From positions 79,757-143,756 of the forward strand of contig JAXGGA010001686.1 in NCBI GenBank assembly GCA_038373865.1: a DNA stretch of 64,000 nucleotides. The letters run 5' to 3'. The translations under genes and the position numbers were made by a program. The stretch comes from Uloborus plumipes (lineage: Eukaryota; Arthropoda; Arachnida; Araneae; Uloboridae). This document shows, one piece after another, positions 59,260 through 64,000 of this stretch (positions within the stretch are counted from its first letter, which is position 1; every line of letters begins with the position of its first letter). A model generated the notes under the pieces. It searched no databases and was not told where the DNA came from. It saw only the letters and a list, made by a program, of their open reading frames with translations.

Positions 59260-59455
59260 AGAAAAGTTTTAAATTTTCTTTTAATAAAATTTCTTGGGAA
59301 ACTGATGATACCTTTAAAACTCTACATGACTCTGACCAGGATTGAAAGGGATAAGTCTATAAAGAATATAAAGCAGCAAGTCTTAAGACTTTAAAGATTT
59401 GAATAGTATCTGACCTTGAAGAGTAAATACAACTATACGATAATACGAAAATATA

Positions 59456-59486
<31 letters not shown>

Positions 59487-60670
59487 AATAAACAGTGAGT
59501 TTAAGAAAGAGCAATTTTTTATAGTAAAAAATCAACTGATGGTATTATACATTTTAATGTTCATTAAAACTAATTATCAACCAAGTTTCAAGTTTTGCAT
59601 TTGAACTTCATTATAAAATCGAACTAACTGATACGAAAGAATATATTAAAACTTTTCTAAATGTAAAAAAATAAGTTTATTTATTTACAAATAATTTATT
59701 TATTGAATGACGAATGTCTTCCAGTTTTTGAAAAAGTATAAAAATTTGTTTTGCTAAGATAGTTTCAAAGAGTTAAAATTACCTTTATGTTAAATATGAT
59801 TAAATAGTTTTAATTTTATCGAACAGAATAAAAAAAGTTGATGCATTTATCATTTTGTTGCTTTTACATTTTAAGACACCGTATCGTTTCTTTAAACAAT
59901 CTTTTTCTATCTACGGTAGTTTTTCTGATGAGAACCAATTAGGGACGCACCGATATGCAGATTGGCCGATTACTGATTAAATGGCAAAGTATAATCGGTT
60001 GGTTTTTCTAGGATTTTTATTCTTACGAAAATTATGAGGCAATCTTAAAGCACAATGCTAAAGGTTGAATGATGAGAAATGTATTAATACATAATATGTG
60101 CGCACCATTGTATAGATGACATACGTGCAAATCAGTGTAAAATACATTGATTTAATTTTTAATAATAATGTTGCTGCAGCTTTTTCATAAAATTAAAAAG
60201 AAAACATGTCTTGCAATGACATAGTTTTTTTGGATAAAAAAATTAGTAAACTTGAAGGAAAGTTAATAAATACATAAACAATGAAAAAAAAAATTTTTTT
60301 TTTAAATCGGATTAATTTCTCAAATGATATGGGGGGGGGGGGGGCATAGATCATACATGTCAGCAATTATCTCAAATGCTCTTTTCAAAACACAAAATAC
60401 GCGTTTATTTAATAACGTTTTCTAAAAAATGAGTGACTTACCTTTTTAAAATTCTATTATTACTATTACTTTTTAAAATTCTATTGCTACTAAACTTTAT
60501 TTTATCTATGTTTAGATTAAGCTTTTCTGGTGTATAATCTACAAATTAGTCTTGAATGAAATGAGAAACTACTATGCCAACTTTTAACTTGTACTTGAAG
60601 TTTATTTTAATCATGCACTACGAACTTGGCAATAAAGTTCTTATGTTAGCTTCTCTTTCAGATTTTTAGG
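59260..60670. other. AT-rich stretch without recognised gene
   Basis: A TA microsatellite with a T run (59451-59486), a 14-base G run (60331-60344) and a tagggacgcaccgatatgc phrase near 59940 that resembles some dispersed-repeat ends. Confidence 0.4.
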
Positions 60671-60672
60671 TA

Positions 60673-61057
60673 CACTGTTAAAAATTCAGGAAGCTTTTAT
60701 GGTAAATGTTACTGTAAAATGTAGCATTTACAGTACAGAAAATTTTTACAGCAAATTGTACCGATAAAAAAATTGCGATTGCAGCGCCATTTAATCACTA
60801 CGTGACGTACTGTGAGATGCAGGTGGCACCCTATTTTCGCTCTCCTGATGTGTCTCATCTGGTACAGCGGATAGTAAAGCAGTGTAAAAAAAAATGAGTC
60901 CCGGGTTCGATCTTTGTCGTTCGTATCTCGCGCTTTTTAATTATCGTTTTTTCTTCTGTAAAATTTTGCAGTAAACAAATATTTTACGGTAAAAGTTACT
61001 GGCAACATGGATGCCAGTAACTTTTACCGTAAAATTTCACGAAATTTCTTAACAGTG
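60673..61057 (+). mobile_element. TIR element with tRNA-like core, copy 2
   Basis: A 385-bp element flanked by TA, with ends CACTGTTAAAAATTC and GAAATTTCTTAACAGTG. It aligns along its length with 6756-7141. The centre holds tctggtacagcggatagtaa (D-arm/A-box-like) and cccgggttcgatc (B-box-like) about 45 bp apart, as in tRNA-derived sequence. Runs of acagtaa/ttaccgt words surround it, and a hairpin AAAAGTTACTGGCA...TGCCAGTAACTTTT lies near the right end. Non-coding. Confidence 0.75.
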
Positions 61058-61189
61058 TAGCTATACTTTGATTTATTGAAGGGCAAGTTTTTAGAAGTTC
61101 TTCGATATTCATTAGCAATTCTCTTTTCACACACACACAAACGTTTCATTTTAAAACATCTTTTGCTGATTCAATGATAATGGGACTAC

Positions 61190-61345
61190 CAGGCCCATCA
61201 TTTAGGGGGGTCAATTCCCCCCCCTTTGGATCTGAGAAATAATTGTATTTGCATAAAAGTGGGCGTTGTTGGTGATGCTTTCCGATGATATTGCTTTGTG
61301 GTTGCGCCCTTTGCCACCCCCCTCCCTGTTGAAATAACGGGCCTT
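61190..61345. mobile_element. hAT-type MITE, family 2, copy 2 (decayed)
   Basis: The left end CAGGCCCATCATTTAGGG and the right part gaaataacgggcctt parallel the ends at 23667-23851. The inside shares tctgagaaat, aaagtgggcg and ccgat.atattgctttgtg. The flanking 8-bp words no longer match. Open frames here follow from the repeat. Confidence 0.65.
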
Positions 61346-62110
61346 CTAAACCCGATAACATTTGGAAATATCCCCCTTCCGCAAGCAAAATTTGTGCCGA
61401 AGTTTGTCCCACATTTTATGTAAAAATAATTTTAAATCAATCCGAAACATATATAAGCCTAAATATATATACTTGTATATACATAGATTTGGGCAAAACC
61501 ACGTTGAAAGCTTCGTTGCGGATGGTATATTTCTAAAATTTTATCGTGGTTTGAACCCAATCTTTTACATTGCTTTGACCGTAATTTTTTACTGCATGAA
61601 CTTGAATCTACTTTCTCAACGTTGTAACTCTCTGATGTATGAAGAAAATAAAATTGATTACTTTGTATTACACTAATCTAAAAGTTGTAAACGTAACTTA
61701 ATGGATAGCAAAATCTTGGGAACTGTGCCAAATTTCGAAGAATGGGAACATTTCCAGACTAAGATTTAAGGTCTGAAATAATGACTAATGATTCATATAT
61801 TTTTCGGAGCATTTCTCTTATATAAAGCTGCAATTATGATGTAATTTGTATCAAATAAAAAGGTTTTATGCTTGGCTACGTGTTGAAACATCACTGTAAT
61901 TTACGAAAGCAATTATTCTAAGTTAGTATTTATTTAATACGTTTTTGTTCACATAAACACTTGTTATATCAGTAGCATTTGTGCTGCTATATCGTGTTTT
62001 TTTTTCAAAGTGAAATATGTGACTTCAGAGTACTCGTAGAGTATCTATACAGCTATGAAAAACTTTGTCTTCAATAAGCTCATTTAACGGCTTTATTCTA
62101 CCAATTTAAT
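61346..62110. other. AT-rich stretch without recognised gene
   Basis: No supportable gene or element. Confidence 0.4.
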
Positions 62111-62114
62111 TCAT

Positions 62115-62780
62115 ACTAGCGGTACTCGCACGGCTTTGCCCGTGATATAAAATTAAAAGTTCATTTGTAAAATAATTGATATAGCAGAAAAATGCTCTAT
62201 TTTAGTTGTAATTCAACTATAATTCCTTCAAAGTATGATATAAAAATCTGGCTACGCTACTTAATTTTACGTGTAAATTTCTTAGAAGATGCCTTAAGTG
62301 CTAAAATAGTGCTTGGAGTGAGCAATATAACAGTTCAAACATTTATATCCCTAGTTTGCCACGAAACAATGCAAAAAAAAAAATGTTTTACAATGATTAA
62401 TCTCCTAAATATCGCCGATTTTAACATCATTCAGTGGATTTTTCGCAAAATATCGCCAATAGCGCCAAATTGAGTCCAAATAAAAAAAAAGAAAACAATT
62501 TTTTTTTCGCTAACTTGGCGATATGTCGCCAAATTGGCAGCAAACACTTGACGACCAAAAGCTTGGCGATATATAGCCAAGTGGTCGCGCCAATTCATAT
62601 CACTTTTGTCTGCATTGAAATGAACACTGATTTACTCCATAAAAGGGGTAAAACACCCCCTTGGAACATTCGAATGCAACCCCAAGGGGCGATGCACAAA
62701 AATAAGCTAAAAGAGAAAATAAGAACAATTTTGTTGCTCACAGAAACCAACAGAAATCTTACCAAAGTTTAAAAGAAGAA
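62115..62780 (+). repeat. Possible retroposon-derived sequence
   Basis: ctagcggtactcgcacggct, followed by ttgcccgtgatataaaatt, is a phrase typical of dispersed repeats in many invertebrate genomes. Further on, ttggcgatat/atatcgcca words (62410-62580) echo 33136-33198. Overlapping plus-strand frames show no recognisable domain. The element's class and ends are unknown. Confidence 0.3.
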
Positions 62781-62784
62781 GAAA

Positions 62785-63725
62785 GTTTTCCTTCCTAGCT
62801 TTAAAAACAAAACAATACATTTTCCGAAATGAAACACTTTAAAAAGAACGATGCAATAACGCAATTGATACGATATTTGGTTAATCTGTGCTTTAGGTAC
62901 CCTTTTCTCGCTAAATGGGAGATAGGCGCGCCAAGCGTGGTAACCCTGGCTATTTTGCCTATACCCTATTCAACGAGAACTGATAGTAGAAGTAAACAAA
63001 GCAACGTGACACTTGGCGATACTGCTGTTTGCTTGGCGCTTAATATGAGTGAAAACAACGCCAACCAGATAAGCGAAATGTTCGCGCACGTTTTCCCCTT
63101 TTTTCGGGTTTTGATAGGAAAACTAAAAGCAATGTTTTTCAAACGCTGTTCATTTTTAACAACTGAAATCAATCTATTTTACGATGCAAAGCATTAATAT
63201 ATGTTGTCAAAATAGCATTGGTTTTAGGAATTTACTTCCATAATAAATATTTGTAAGAAATATAAACAATCACTCTGATTGTATTGTATCTATAAACAAT
63301 CATTGGAAATAAAGAGGAGGTAATGAAAATTGTACGAAGCCCCCCCCCCTCACTTCTTTTCATCATCTTCTCTCTGTATCCCCCCCCCAAACTGTCATTA
63401 AATATTTATTATTTTCTTTTCTTTGCTAAAGTTTTTTTAGTTCATGCGTCATTTGCTTTATTTCAATCCAAAATTGTTCTACAAATATCACCGCAAAAAG
63501 TTCTTAAAAAAATATTTAAAAATATTTCGAGAATTTCTGAAATTAAAAAATATAATTGCTATATGATTTCTGTATTGCATTTTTTTCCGAAGATTCTCCA
63601 ACACATGCATTTGGTTCATCTAGTTTACTTCAACCAAAAACTTGTTTTAAATTCTATAGTGACATCTTATCCCGATCACGAGAATCTGAAGATTAGATTT
63701 TTTGATTGATAAATACCGTTTGTTG
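62785..63725. other. Sequence with an unrecognised open frame
   Basis: A plus-strand frame of 122 codons (62829-63197) is open, but shows no familiar domain. Phrases such as ttggcgatac inside it suggest repeat origin. The rest is AT-rich with C runs near 63341 and 63381. Confidence 0.3.
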
Positions 63726-63728
63726 ATA

Positions 63729-63904
63729 CAGTCAACGCTCGATATAACGACCGTCTCCGTCCTACACAAAACGGTCTTTATAACGAGTGGTCGCTATAAG
63801 AGGTCGAACATAGAGTATGTTGGGATACAGTTGGGAGTGTTCTCACCGGTCGCTATATTAGGATGGTCTTTGTAACGAGTGGTCGTTATAACGAGCGTCG
63901 ACTG
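63729..63904. mobile_element. pogo/Tigger-like MITE
   Basis: A 176-bp element with ends CAGTCAACGCTCGATATAAC and GTTATAACGAGCGTCGACTG, flanked by TA on both sides (63727-63728 and 63905-63906). Inner repeats of tataacga and ggtcgctata continue the inverted structure. CAGTC...-type ends with TA fit the pogo/Tigger group of Tc1/mariner. Non-coding. Confidence 0.85.
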
Positions 63905-64000
63905 TACATACTTTTTGGATTTCAACTTCATTAAAAATTTAAGGTAATTGGTACCCATCCCCCACCTCTCCTCAAAATAAATAAATGTTTGCCTATAAAA

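Noticed and set aside
59940..60005. tagggacgcaccgatatgc phrase as a transposon end
   Set aside because: It resembles a dispersed-repeat end, but no matching terminus or target duplication was found.
62829..63197. 122-residue plus-strand frame
   Set aside because: Longest clean ATG frame nearby, but no recognisable domain, and repeat words run through it. Kept only as a note in the stretch entry.
1..64000. CRISPR arrays, operons, bacterial promoters or phage genes
   Set aside because: The sequence is typical of a repeat-rich eukaryotic nuclear genome. No regular spacer-repeat pattern or dense coding was seen.

Overview
The window looks like AT-rich, gene-poor nuclear DNA from an invertebrate, most likely an arthropod. 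An arachnid is a guess from the kind of repeats present and is not proven. No complete conventional gene, tRNA, rRNA, operon or CRISPR array is visible. Most of the supportable content is transposable elements, many with exact target-site duplications (TSDs) that can be read from the sequence, plus tandem duplications and microsatellites. A few short, exon-like open frames lie between them.

Layout. 1-590 is dense in GTGAC/GTCAC words. 943-1116 and 8219-8406 are two copies of a small hAT-type element. 2083-3479, 6756-7141 and 60673-61057 share CACTGTTAAAA-like termini; the last two carry a tRNA-like core. 3741-4630 is a tRNA-derived SINE with a 13-bp TSD, interrupted by a TA-flanked element that itself holds a Harbinger-like MITE. 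Other SINE copies lie at 14014 and 48018. 9091-10709, 25470-26760 and 53551-55201 are three TA-flanked families in which the terminal motif recurs inside the element; two of them hold remains of one protein type. 18704-20427 and 30525-33437 are two copies of a CAGTGG...CCACTG hAT element, the second split by a 1.46-kb insertion with a four-unit tandem array. 36012-37575 and 37580-38230 are two large palindromes lying end to end. 40161-40920 is a broken Tc1-like transposon. 41311-45354 is a 4-kb element with long terminal inverted repeats. 46603-47321 is a hAT-like element rich in GACTCC hexamers. 50423-52391 is an element with seven internal GTTACAGACGTAACA-like motifs and a recognisable open frame. 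63729-63904 is a pogo/Tigger-like MITE.

Function. Nothing here forms a pathway. The signal is of successive transposon insertion, nesting and decay, with solo non-autonomous elements outnumbering transposase remnants. Six short stretches (15792, 28597, 29662, 35152, 57759 and 59101) have splice-site-like borders and protein-like frames. They may be exons of long-intron host genes; none was recognised and all need transcript evidence.
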